A stretch of 64,000 nt of DNA from assembly GCA_038328575.1 (NCBI GenBank), contig JBBQMD010000002.1, forward strand, positions 53,392-117,391. Direction: 5' to 3'. Every line of letters starts with the position of its first letter. The first letter of the stretch is position 1. Below are positions 24,946-33,150 of this stretch, piece by piece. The notes beneath the pieces were generated by a model. It ran no database searches. It saw only the letters and a program-made list of their open reading frames with translations, and was not told the origin of the DNA. The position numbers were made by a program, and so were the translations under genes. The stretch is from JACVCS01 sp038328575 (GTDB lineage: Bacteria; Planctomycetota; Phycisphaerae; Phycisphaerales; UBA1924).

Positions 24946-26910
24946 ATGTCAAGGTGGAGATTAGAACGGCGGGTTGGCGTGGGGATGCTGATGATGCTGG
25001 GCGCGTTGGCTGCGCCGGTGGGCGTGAGCGCGGCGAGTGCGCAGCCGATCGAGGCGCGCCCGGCGGCGCGTGGGGTGGCGAGTCAGTCGGTGGATGCGGA
25101 CCGGGTGGAGCTTTGGCCCGGCGCGAGGGCGATTTTTGTGCGGCTGGGGGATGATGCGCAGGAAGGTGTGGGGGGGTTGGTGTTGGGGACGGTGACGGTG
25201 GATGGGACGCCGGTGGAGGCGCGGGTGGTGCGCGTGTTCTTGCGGCGGGGGCCTGATGGGGTGGGGGGTGAAGGGGCGGCGGGGGCGCGGTGGGGGCGGT
25301 GGTGGAGCCGCGCCGGGGCTGGGGGTGTGGGGGTGCCGGTGTGGGGGGTGCGTGAGGTTTTGGATGCGGGCGTGAGGGCGGGCGTGAGTGGGCAGGGTGG
25401 TGCGCTGGGCGACGCCGCGCGGCGTGGACAGAGTGGTGAGTCGCTGTTTCTCCGCGTTGATGTGTCGGGTGTGGTCAACGACCCGACACGCTTGGGCGAG
25501 AGTCGGCTGCGATTGGGTGAGCGCGTAGTGACGCTGAGACGGGTGGATGCGGAGTTGATCGCTCAGGGGCGGGCTTTGGTGAATCAGGTGGTCAGATCGC
25601 GGCTGGCGCCTGGTGTTGACGCGTCGGCGGCGCTGAATGTGTGCGGGGCGCTGGCGAACCTGCCGATGGATCGCTGGCGCGCGAGGGCCGTGCTGAGCGT
25701 GTTGAATGCGCCGACGCCCGCGATCGAGGTTGCCGAGGGGAGCGACGCCTCGGCGGAGACGGTGCTGGGCGAGCTTGCGGAGCAGGTGGGCGTTCGCTGG
25801 CTGGCGGCGATAGGACGGCTGGATCGCGCGGATCGTGCGATCGCTCAGGCGATGACGGAGCAGCTCTTTCGCATCGTGCGGACCGAGACCCACGCGATCC
25901 CGGCGTGGAACGCGCAGGAGCCGTCGGAGTATTGGCTTTGCGCCGAACTACTGGACCCCGAGCGCGGGCGCGACGGGCTGATTCGGGTGGCGCAGGAGTT
26001 TGTCGCGTCGCAGCGCGCTTCGGTGATGTGGGTGATCGACGACGCGGCGAGCGCTACTCCCGGTGGGACGCGCTCACGCGGGCGGATTGGATTTGCAAAC
26101 CTCGGCACAGCGCCGGCGCTGGCGCGAGTTCGGCTGGCGACGGGTGAGGATGTGGTGGAACCGGTGGCGGGACTTTCGGGGGTTGAGGTGTTGACGCCGC
26201 TGATGAGGGCGGGCGGTGGCGAGGCGGGCGCGGTGGCGAGTGTGACGGTGCGGGTGGGGATTGAGTCGGCGACGATGGCGGTGGTCACAGGCGCGGCGGG
26301 GGTGCGCCCGCCCGGGCTGGATGTTGGGCCTTTGCTGCTGGACTGGACGAGCGAGTCGTGGCTTGCGGGTCGGCTGGAGTTTCCGGGTGGCGAAGGCGCG
26401 AGCTCGGGCGCGATGGAGGGGGATCTGGGGGCTGCGCTTCCGGAGGCGTGGCGCACGACGGCGCGGGTGTACTTTGCGGAGCCGGGCGAGGGCGCGGCTC
26501 GGGGCGGGGGACCGAACGATTCCGGCGAGTGGCTGGTGTATGTCGATTGCCGGCAGGGGGCCGGGGCGGTGCGGGTGGAGGATCAGGTGACGCTCAGGTT
26601 TGGCACGCGTGGGGAGACGAGCGCAACGATCAGCGTGGGTGCCGACGGGCGCGCGGTGGATGACCGGGGCAGGTTGGTGCAGGGCGTGAGGGTCGTGACG
26701 AAAGACGGGAGCGCAGGTCGCCCGGCGGCGTGGTCGGCGTGGGTGCCGATCCCCGCGAGTGTGCAGGCGGGACGATTGGTGAGAGTGGGCATGCAGCGCG
26801 TGGACGCGCGTGGCGTGCGGTCAGCGTGGCCCCGCCCGATGATGCCTTGGCAGATCGAGCCGGGGCGGGTGGCGCTCGATCTAGGGCAGTGGCTGGGGCT
26901 GCCAGAGTGA
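24946..26910 (+). CDS. Large secreted protein of unknown function
   Basis: The protein has 654 residues with a signal peptide (MLMMLGALAAPVGVSAASA, residues 14-32). The rest has alternating beta-like and Gly/Ala-rich stretches. Recognisable pieces are ELWPGARAIFVRLGDD near the start, a helical middle section and an Arg/Trp-rich end. I do not recognise a domain. The coding sequence between about 25240 and 25360 is very G-rich and encodes a Gly/Ala/Arg/Trp segment that is probably a disordered linker. The gene is divergent from the CBM48 gene and convergent with frr. Confidence 0.7.
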   Translation: MSRWRLERRVGVGMLMMLGALAAPVGVSAASAQPIEARPAARGVASQSVDADRVELWPGARAIFVRLGDDAQEGVGGLVLGTVTVDGTPVEARVVRVFLRRGPDGVGGEGAAGARWGRWWSRAGAGGVGVPVWGVREVLDAGVRAGVSGQGGALGDAARRGQSGESLFLRVDVSGVVNDPTRLGESRLRLGERVVTLRRVDAELIAQGRALVNQVVRSRLAPGVDASAALNVCGALANLPMDRWRARAVLSVLNAPTPAIEVAEGSDASAETVLGELAEQVGVRWLAAIGRLDRADRAIAQAMTEQLFRIVRTETHAIPAWNAQEPSEYWLCAELLDPERGRDGLIRVAQEFVASQRASVMWVIDDAASATPGGTRSRGRIGFANLGTAPALARVRLATGEDVVEPVAGLSGVEVLTPLMRAGGGEAGAVASVTVRVGIESATMAVVTGAAGVRPPGLDVGPLLLDWTSESWLAGRLEFPGGEGASSGAMEGDLGAALPEAWRTTARVYFAEPGEGAARGGGPNDSGEWLVYVDCRQGAGAVRVEDQVTLRFGTRGETSATISVGADGRAVDDRGRLVQGVRVVTKDGSAGRPAAWSAWVPIPASVQAGRLVRVGMQRVDARGVRSAWPRPMMPWQIEPGRVALDLGQWLGLPE

Positions 26911-26977
26911 GTGCGCAGAGCGGCGCGATTGCGCGCCGGGGAGTGTCGCGATCGTTTGCCGGGTGGGGCGGGCCTGC

Positions 26978-27538
26978 TCAGACCGTCTCGATTTCCTTCT
27001 GCTTGGCGCTCACGAGCGTGTCGCATTCGGTCTCGTACTTCTTGAGCAGGTCCTGAATCTCGGTCTTGAGAGTCTCGATATCGTCTTCAGCGACGTGTCC
27101 CGCGGTTTCGAGGGTGTCGGCGTGTTTGTTGGCGTCTCGTCGGGAGTTGCGGAGCGCGACCTTGGTTTCCTCTGCGACTTTTTTGCAGAGGGTCGAGAGT
27201 TGCTTGCGCCGGTCGCCTGAGAGCGGGGGAATGTTGATGCGGAGCTGCTTGCCCTCGCTCATGGGGTTCAGCCCGAGCCCTGCGGACTCGATAGCCTTTT
27301 TGATCTCGCCGATGATGCTGGCGTCGAAGGGCTTGACCAAGAGCTGGGTGGGCTCGGGGACGGAGACGGAGGCGAGGGATTTGATGTCGCTCTGGCTGCC
27401 GTAGGCGTCGATGCGGACGAGATCGAGAATGGCGGGGCTAGCGCGCCCGGTGCGGAATCCCTTGAGCTCTCGCTTGAGATGCTCCATGCTTTTGTCCATG
27501 TGCTCCTGGGCTTCCAGCAGAATCGTGTCGGCATCCAT
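26978..27538 (-). CDS. frr: Ribosome recycling factor
   Basis: The protein has 186 residues. It begins MDADTILLEAQEHMDKSMEH and has the family core FRTGRASPAILDLVRIDAYG, SVPEPTQLLVKPFD and INIPPLSGDRRKQLS. It splits post-termination ribosomes together with EF-G. The frame is open to 27559, but the ATG at 27538 has AAGGGA upstream and is the family start. It lies 45 bases after pyrH, the usual bacterial gene pair. Confidence 0.97.
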   Translation of the reverse strand: MDADTILLEAQEHMDKSMEHLKRELKGFRTGRASPAILDLVRIDAYGSQSDIKSLASVSVPEPTQLLVKPFDASIIGEIKKAIESAGLGLNPMSEGKQLRINIPPLSGDRRKQLSTLCKKVAEETKVALRNSRRDANKHADTLETAGHVAEDDIETLKTEIQDLLKKYETECDTLVSAKQKEIETV

Positions 27539-27583
27539 AGATAAGTCCCTTGCTAACAAGTGCGCGAAGCCGGAGACGGTTGA

Positions 27584-28351
27584 TCAGGTGTTCTTGACGG
27601 TGGTGCCCGTGACGATCCCCTGCACGGCGGAGCGGATGTTTCCCTGAGGGCGGAAATCGAAGACGAGGATGGGCAGGTTCTTTTCCTGGCACATCGTGAA
27701 GGCGGTCATGTCCATGACCTTGAGGTTTTTCTGGATGGCGTCGGTGAAGGAGATGGTGTCGAGGCGCTGAGCGGTGGGATCTTTGCGGGGATCGGCGGTG
27801 TAGACGCCGTCGACTTTGGTGGCCTTGAGGATGATCTGGCAGTCGAGTTCAAGGGCCCGGAGCGCGGCGCAGGTGTCGGTGGTGCAGAAGGGGTTGCCGG
27901 TGCCGCCGACGAGGATGACGACGCGGCCCTTTTCCATGTGGCGAAGGGCGCGCCCGCGGATGAACGGCTCGGCAACGGCTTTGACTTCGACAGCGGACAT
28001 GACCCGGCAGTCGAGCCCCTCGGCGAGGAGGCCCTCTTTGAGCGCAAGGCCGTTGATGATGGTGGCGAGCATGCCCATCTGGTCGGCGGTGGCCTGATGG
28101 ATGTTGCCGATCTGGGCCATCTGGGCGCCGCGAATGAAGTTGCCGCCGCCGATGACGATGGCCATCTGGACGCCGGTGGCCTTGGCGAGCTTGACCTCGC
28201 GGGCGAGCACGGAGATTTCCTTGGGATCGAGCCCTTGCTGGCCGGCCCCGCCCAGAGATTCGCCGGAGAGCTTGAGGAGGACTCGGGTGTATGCGCGGGG
28301 CGGCGTCGAGCTTGAGGTGCCTGGCTGGGGGGCGGTTTCGACGCTGCTCAT
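27584..28351 (-). CDS. pyrH: Uridylate (UMP) kinase
   Basis: The protein has 255 residues of the amino-acid-kinase fold: VLLKLSGESLGG, VIGGGNFIRGAQ, ATADQMGMLATIINGLAL and the acceptor site GGTGNPFCTTDTCAALRA, with ATKVDGVYTADPRKDP near the ATP site. It converts UMP to UDP. The ATG at 28351 has GAGGT seven bases upstream. The frame is open to 28468, but the extra part has no family similarity. Confidence 0.97.
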   Translation of the reverse strand: MSSVETAPQPGTSSSTPPRAYTRVLLKLSGESLGGAGQQGLDPKEISVLAREVKLAKATGVQMAIVIGGGNFIRGAQMAQIGNIHQATADQMGMLATIINGLALKEGLLAEGLDCRVMSAVEVKAVAEPFIRGRALRHMEKGRVVILVGGTGNPFCTTDTCAALRALELDCQIILKATKVDGVYTADPRKDPTAQRLDTISFTDAIQKNLKVMDMTAFTMCQEKNLPILVFDFRPQGNIRSAVQGIVTGTTVKNT

Positions 28352-28445
28352 CGGAGATACCTCACTGATCGGCGACGCGGCGGGAGCGGCGCGAAGCTCA
28401 GTTCGCGATGATACTCCGGCGAGCGATGCCGGATTGCGAGCGGCG

Positions 28446-28688
28446 ATGAATCTGGTGGTGCGCGGCAACCCCGGACGGTGGGGGTGCGAACAGACGCCAG
28501 TGGAGATCGCGGCGCGTGCGAGCGCGGCCGCGTTTGGGGCGGCGCGGCTGGTGCCTGCGATCGGCGGCTCGGGCGATACACTGTGGAGCGTCCGGCGTGT
28601 GTCGTGGATTACGCAGGGACGTGTCTGGGATATGAACGGGGTCGAACTGTCGGCCCGGATGCGAGTGTGGGCACGCTTGAGCCGATGA
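28446..28688 (+). CDS. Possible small protein of 80 residues
   Basis: A frame beginning MNLVVRGNPGRWGCEQ lies in the 379-base gap between pyrH (divergent) and the VWA gene. Third-position GC is high, as in neighbouring genes, but I recognise no family and see no Shine-Dalgarno. It could be a chance open frame in GC-rich promoter DNA. The rest of the gap shows nothing I can name. Confidence 0.25.
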   Translation: MNLVVRGNPGRWGCEQTPVEIAARASAAAFGAARLVPAIGGSGDTLWSVRRVSWITQGRVWDMNGVELSARMRVWARLSR

Positions 28689-28730
28689 TTCTCGGGCGTT
28701 CGGTGTCATGCGGAGGCGGGGTGAGGTGTT

Positions 28731-29741
28731 GTGGCGACGTCTAGCGAGGGCTTTGCCGGGAGTTTGCAGCGCGTGAGCATGCTGTTTTCAAGTCCGGGCG
28801 CGAGCGTGGTGGGTGAGCGCGAGCCACTGCCGCGAGCGATCATGCGCTGGGCAACGAGGGCGAGCGTTGTCGCGTGCGTGATGTCGTTGATCGTGCACGT
28901 GTTGCTCGGGTTGGTCGGCTATTCGGTACACGTGCGGCTGGGCGGTGGGGATGGCGGGAGCGGGCCGGGCGGGCCGGTGCAGGTGGCGACGATCTCACAG
29001 ACCGAGTTGCTGGCGATGGAGTCGACCGAAATTCCGTCGCTGGCGCCGGGGGTTGAAGAGCGAATGGCGGTGGACGTTGAGACGCACGTGCAGATCGAGC
29101 TGCCGGGCGGGTCGGGCATGACGGATGTCGGGGACATCGGCGATATCGGCGATGGGCTGGGCGGCGCGGGCTCGGGGACGGGGATCGGGATCGGTACGGG
29201 GACGGGCGGCGCTGGCGGGGGCACTGCGAAGTTCTTCGACGTGGTCTCCAAGGGCGAGCGATTCGCGTACATCGTGGACAACTCGGGCTCGATGGAAGGC
29301 GAGAAAATCCAGGCCTTGAAGAGGGAACTGGCGTCGTCGATCGACGCGCTGCCGGAAACGGCGCAGTTTCTGATCATCGCGTTCAACTCGACGCCGGACA
29401 TCATCGGCAAGCGGGAGCGGTGGATCGAGGCGACGCCGAAGAACAAGAGCGAGATGATCAAGGAGGTCATGAAGATCGAGGCGTTCGGCGGGACGGAGCC
29501 CTTGCCAGCGTTCGGGCTGGCGATCGGGAAGTTTCGCCCGCGCCCGGACTCTGTGTACTTTCTCACCGACGGCCAGTTTAATCCGGAGGATGCTGACCGC
29601 ATCATCATGATGTGCCGCGCAGCGGGGCGGGTGCCGGTGCAGTCGATCACGTTTGTATCGCGGGATGGTGAGATCCTGCTTCGGAAGATCGGGCGTGACA
29701 CGGGCGGGAGCTACACGCACGTCACGGGGCCGGTGAAGTAG
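28731..29741 (+). CDS. VWA-domain protein with a TonB/TolA-like membrane anchor
   Basis: The protein has 336 residues from a GTG start with GAGGT upstream. Residues about 44-66 form one membrane helix, VVACVMSLIVHVLLGLVGY. It contains SLIVH (Ser52-x3-His56), the same S-x3-H spacing as the helix by which TonB and TolA contact ExbB/ExbD and TolQ/TolR. A Gly/Asp/Thr-rich linker (DVGDIGDIGDG, then GTGIGIGTGTGG) follows. From about residue 170 there is a VWA domain with a complete metal site: DNSGS (183-187), the Thr in GGTEP and the Asp in LTDGQ. It is first in a co-oriented cluster with ExbB and two ExbD genes, so it is probably the energised effector subunit. Confidence 0.85.
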   Translation: MATSSEGFAGSLQRVSMLFSSPGASVVGEREPLPRAIMRWATRASVVACVMSLIVHVLLGLVGYSVHVRLGGGDGGSGPGGPVQVATISQTELLAMESTEIPSLAPGVEERMAVDVETHVQIELPGGSGMTDVGDIGDIGDGLGGAGSGTGIGIGTGTGGAGGGTAKFFDVVSKGERFAYIVDNSGSMEGEKIQALKRELASSIDALPETAQFLIIAFNSTPDIIGKRERWIEATPKNKSEMIKEVMKIEAFGGTEPLPAFGLAIGKFRPRPDSVYFLTDGQFNPEDADRIIMMCRAAGRVPVQSITFVSRDGEILLRKIGRDTGGSYTHVTGPVK

Positions 29742-29806
29742 GGCGGTGCGGAGCGCGGTTGTTGTAAGTCGGTTGGCAGGCGGCGGGAAGTTTGACTCGA
29801 TCAGAT

Positions 29807-31219
29807 ATGATGGAAACTCGATCCATGACGTTGACGGTGCTCATCGCGGGTTTGACGGGGCTGGTTTTTGCGCGCGGCGCGGGCGCCGATGCGACGCTGC
29901 GCGAGGCACCGACGACGCCGGTTCGGCCGGTGTTGGCGGCTCAGGCACCGGGCTTGCCGGTGGCTCCTGCGACTTCGAGCACGGGGTCCGCGGCGCGGGT
30001 GCAGGTCACGTTGCGGTCAACGACCGGGACGGTTGATGGCGAGCCGGTCAGTTCATCGGGTGCGGGCCTTGTCGTGCGCATCGCCGCTGCGGATGGCACG
30101 CTTCAGGATCGCACGATCGGGTGGGACACGATTCGCACGATTGATGGCGCGGCGGCGCTGGCGGGCACGTTCTTGCCCATCGGCGAGCAACTGTGGCGCG
30201 GGCGTTCGCGGATCGAGCGCGGCGACTTTGTGATGGGCGAGCGCGTGATTGAGCCGCTGTACGCTTCGATCATGGGTGGTACCGGCGCGGGAGCTGGTGC
30301 GGGCGGCACGGGGTGGCCGGGTTTGGGCGGGCCGACGGGCGCGGTGTTGGCGGAGGCTGCGTTGCGATGCCGCTTGAATCGCGGATGGACGACGGCGGCG
30401 ATTGAGCCGTGGCTGGCGTGGAGGGCGGCCCAGGAAGAGGGCGGGCGGTTGGGCGGGGTGATCGTTTCGGCGGGCCAGACGCCGCCCGGGCAACAGCAGT
30501 GGGTGGGCGGATCCATGAGCGGCGTGGGCGTGACGGACCTGGGAACGGGCCTGTGCGTGCAACTGCCGCCGATCTTTTCGAACGCCGCGAGCGCGCGGGC
30601 GCTGCCGGCGATTTACGCGCTGAACACGTGGGCGGCGGCGGAGCGACGGGCTGGCAGCACGGGAGAGCTGGCGAAGCTGTATCGAGCGGCGATCGCGGGG
30701 GAGATAGCGCAGAGTTCCGGCGGTTTTGCGGAGCCGATCGCGATCGAGATGATGAAGAGCGCGGACCCGGGCGTGCGCCTGTGCGCAGAGATCGTGGTCG
30801 CGCGGGTGGGAACGTCGGCCCAGCGTGCCGAGGCCCGCGGCGCGCTGAAGCAGCGACTGGCGATTGGAAAGTTGCGGACTGCGGATTCAGAGGTCGCACC
30901 AGCGCAGACAATGTCGTCGTGGCAGGAGGCATGGGTGCACGCGGCGATCGGGCGGTCGCTGCTCCTGGAGACGGATCTGCGGTCAAGGCGCGAGGCGCTG
31001 GTGTCGCTGCTGCACGTGCCGGCGAGATTCGGCGAGCAGGTGCCGTGGCTGGCTGCGATTTGTCTGCGCGAGGCGATCGAGGCGCTTAAGCAGATGGGCG
31101 ATAGCGAGGGCGCGGCGCGCCTGACGGCGGACTTGAACTCACGACTTGGAGACTTTGCAACGGATGAATCTGCTCCGGCGGCGACGCCGGAGGGCGGCGA
31201 GAATAGTGCGCCCAGGTGA
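29807..31219 (+). CDS. Secreted protein of unknown function, second gene of the Tol-like cluster
   Basis: The protein has about 470 residues. The likely start is one of ATG 29807, 29810 or 29825; the last gives a compact signal peptide, MTLTVLIAGLTGLVFARGA. The first third is beta-rich (VQVTLRSTTGTVDGEP, then the DRTIGWDTIRTIDG segment), and the rest is helical with a Gly-rich loop near residue 165. I recognise no domain. It is periplasmic or surface by its signal and lies between the VWA gene and exbB, so it probably belongs to the same machine. Confidence 0.75.
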   Translation: MMETRSMTLTVLIAGLTGLVFARGAGADATLREAPTTPVRPVLAAQAPGLPVAPATSSTGSAARVQVTLRSTTGTVDGEPVSSSGAGLVVRIAAADGTLQDRTIGWDTIRTIDGAAALAGTFLPIGEQLWRGRSRIERGDFVMGERVIEPLYASIMGGTGAGAGAGGTGWPGLGGPTGAVLAEAALRCRLNRGWTTAAIEPWLAWRAAQEEGGRLGGVIVSAGQTPPGQQQWVGGSMSGVGVTDLGTGLCVQLPPIFSNAASARALPAIYALNTWAAAERRAGSTGELAKLYRAAIAGEIAQSSGGFAEPIAIEMMKSADPGVRLCAEIVVARVGTSAQRAEARGALKQRLAIGKLRTADSEVAPAQTMSSWQEAWVHAAIGRSLLLETDLRSRREALVSLLHVPARFGEQVPWLAAICLREAIEALKQMGDSEGAARLTADLNSRLGDFATDESAPAATPEGGENSAPR

Positions 31220-31297
31220 ATGGTGTGTCGGTGTCGAACGGGCCGAAGCAGTGCTCTCAATCCACGCGCCGGGTTTGCGGCGTGTTGAAAGGCGGTT

Positions 31298-32134
31298 ATG
31301 GCGAACACAGTGTTGATCAGCGAGTTGGCACAGCTCTCGGGGATGCTGATGGCGGCCCAGGACGGCGCGGCCAAGAGCTTCGTGGAGTCGACGTCGTTGC
31401 TTGGCTACGTTCACAAGGGCGGGTTAATTTCGTACGTCCTGGTGCTGCTCTCGTTTGTGGCGGTGGCGATGGTGGTCTGGAACCTGATTGAGCTGCGGCG
31501 TGAGCGACTGATGCCGCGGGCGGTGGTGGAGGGTCTGGCGAAATACTTGAACGCTCGACAGATCGAGGGAGCGATCGAGTACGCACGTCGCCCGGAGAAC
31601 GCGAGCTTCATCGCGCGGGTGATGGCGGCGGGGCTCACTCGCGCCCAGAAGAGCCCGTTCGGGATGCTTGAGATTCGTACGAAGCTTGAGGAAGCGGCGT
31701 CGCGCGAGCTTGAGGTGCTGGATCGACCGACGAACGTGATCGGCATGCTCGCGGCGGTTGGCCCGATGCTCGGGCTGCTGGGCACGGTCATCGGTCTGAT
31801 CGGCGCTTTCGGCGCCCTGAGCGGGATGGAGGGCGCGGCGCGCTCCAGCGAGTTGTCAAAGTTCATGTCGATCGCGCTGGTGTGCACGGCTGAGGGCCTG
31901 CTGCTGGCGATTCCGTGTACGTTCCTCTATGCGATGTTCAGGCGGCACACGACGCGCGTGATTGGCTTGGTGGGCGAAGAGGCCGAGACGCTGGTGGCGC
32001 CGCTTCAGGCGCCCGGTTCGCCGGCGGCGCAGGTCGTGCCCAGTGTGGCGCGTGCGGCGAGCCCGGTGGGCTTGGCGCGACCGGTCAATGCGGGCGGGGT
32101 GCCAGTAACGGCGATGCCGGCGCGTTCGGCGTGA
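31298..32134 (+). CDS. MotA/TolQ/ExbB proton-channel protein
   Basis: The protein has 278 residues. One N-terminal membrane helix (LISYVLVLLSFVAVAMVVW) is followed by a cytoplasmic loop with LEEAASRELEVLDRPTNVIG. Then come the family hallmark GPMLGLLGTVIGLIGAF and the third helix SIALVCTAEGLLLAIPCTF, where the conserved Thr lines the proton path. It forms the pentameric stator that, with ExbD/TolR, turns proton flow into work on a TonB/TolA-like protein. The Pro/Ala-rich C-terminal tail of about 40 residues is longer than in ExbB. Confidence 0.92.
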   Translation: MANTVLISELAQLSGMLMAAQDGAAKSFVESTSLLGYVHKGGLISYVLVLLSFVAVAMVVWNLIELRRERLMPRAVVEGLAKYLNARQIEGAIEYARRPENASFIARVMAAGLTRAQKSPFGMLEIRTKLEEAASRELEVLDRPTNVIGMLAAVGPMLGLLGTVIGLIGAFGALSGMEGAARSSELSKFMSIALVCTAEGLLLAIPCTFLYAMFRRHTTRVIGLVGEEAETLVAPLQAPGSPAAQVVPSVARAASPVGLARPVNAGGVPVTAMPARSA

Positions 32135-32266
32135 GCGCCGGCGCCGGCGGCGGTGTCGTTGTGATGGAGGCGGGCGGGGTGGGTGATGTGGGCGCGCTGG
32201 CGAAGGCGCGCGAGTTCAGATGGGTGAGAGTTGGTTGAACGCCCACACAGGGGGCACGCGGGCACC

Positions 32267-32728
32267 ATGAAGTTTCAACGCGTGGCGGAACATCACGAGA
32301 TCCACTTTGACCTGACGGCGATGATCGACGTGGTCTTTCTGCTGATCATCTTTTTCACGTTCTCGACGGTGTTTACGAAGACGATGGCCGCGGCGGTGGA
32401 CCTTCCGAAGGAGCGTGGCGAGACGCCCTCTGGGCGCGTGTCGGCGACATCGATCATGGTGGACATCGCGCGGGACGGGAGCATGACAATCCCGGGCCAG
32501 GGGCGCGCGACGAGCGAGACGGTGGTGAACGAGGCGCTGGCGGTGGTGGCAAAGGCGGCCAAAGAGGGGAAAGTTGCGGATCTGGAGATTACGGTGCGGG
32601 CGGATCGCGCGGCGCCGGCGCTGTTTGTCAATCGCCTGGCGGGGGATCTGGCCCGGGCGGGGATCCGCACCTGGAAGCTATCAACCAGCGGCGAGGGGCC
32701 GAGCGACACGGGCGGGGGTGCGCCGTGA
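32267..32728 (+). CDS. ExbD/TolR protein, first copy
   Basis: The protein has 153 residues. It begins MKFQRVAEHHEIHFDLTAMI, and the single membrane helix has the ExbD signature LTAMIDVVFLLIIFF with the proton-carrying Asp at residue 21. The periplasmic domain has the TolR-like alternation, with ITVRADRAAPALFVNRL. A TTG at 32231 is in frame, but the ATG at 32267 is the family start. The stop overlaps the GTG of the second exbD-like gene (GTGA). Confidence 0.92.
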   Translation: MKFQRVAEHHEIHFDLTAMIDVVFLLIIFFTFSTVFTKTMAAAVDLPKERGETPSGRVSATSIMVDIARDGSMTIPGQGRATSETVVNEALAVVAKAAKEGKVADLEITVRADRAAPALFVNRLAGDLARAGIRTWKLSTSGEGPSDTGGGAP

Positions 32729-33150
32729 ACTTCAAGCGAGCGAGCGAGGGCGAGTATGTGATTCGGCTGCCACTGATCGCGCTGGTCGATGTAGTTTTGT
32801 TTTTGCTGCTGTACTTCCTGATTGCCGGCACGATCGCTTCGCCGGAGAGCCAGCTTTCGACTGCGATCACGGCGGATCGCAGGGGCGGCGGGCAGGGCTC
32901 GGCGCTGACGGCGCAGATTCTTCGCGTGGAGCGCGGTACTGGCGGGGAGGAAGCGGGCGCGCGGTTTGTGATCGGCTCACGCGTGATGGGCGACCGGGCG
33001 TCGCTTCACGATGTGCTGCTCAGCCTGCCGAAGGACGCGGGGATCGTGATTCGGGCGGCGGATGATGTGACGGTCGGAGCCGCGGCGACGGCGCTGCAGG
33101 TGGCGCGCGATGTCGGGTTCTCAAAGGTGAGCTATGTCGCGGGGAAGTAG
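32725..33150 (+). CDS. ExbD/TolR-like protein, second copy
   Basis: The protein has 141 residues from a GTG start that overlaps the first exbD stop. The helix IALVDVVLFLLLYFLIAG keeps the proton-binding Asp (residue 22). The outer domain is short and divergent (GIVIRAADDVTVGAAATALQ). Two different ExbD proteins beside one ExbB suggest a heterodimeric peptide pair inside the ExbB pentamer, as proposed for some TonB systems. Confidence 0.88.
   Translation: MNFKRASEGEYVIRLPLIALVDVVLFLLLYFLIAGTIASPESQLSTAITADRRGGGQGSALTAQILRVERGTGGEEAGARFVIGSRVMGDRASLHDVLLSLPKDAGIVIRAADDVTVGAAATALQVARDVGFSKVSYVAGK

Noticed and set aside
26921..26938. Hairpin CGGCGCG/CGCGCCG between the secreted-protein gene and frr
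   Set aside because: No T-run follows on either strand and such short GC hairpins are frequent by chance in this composition.
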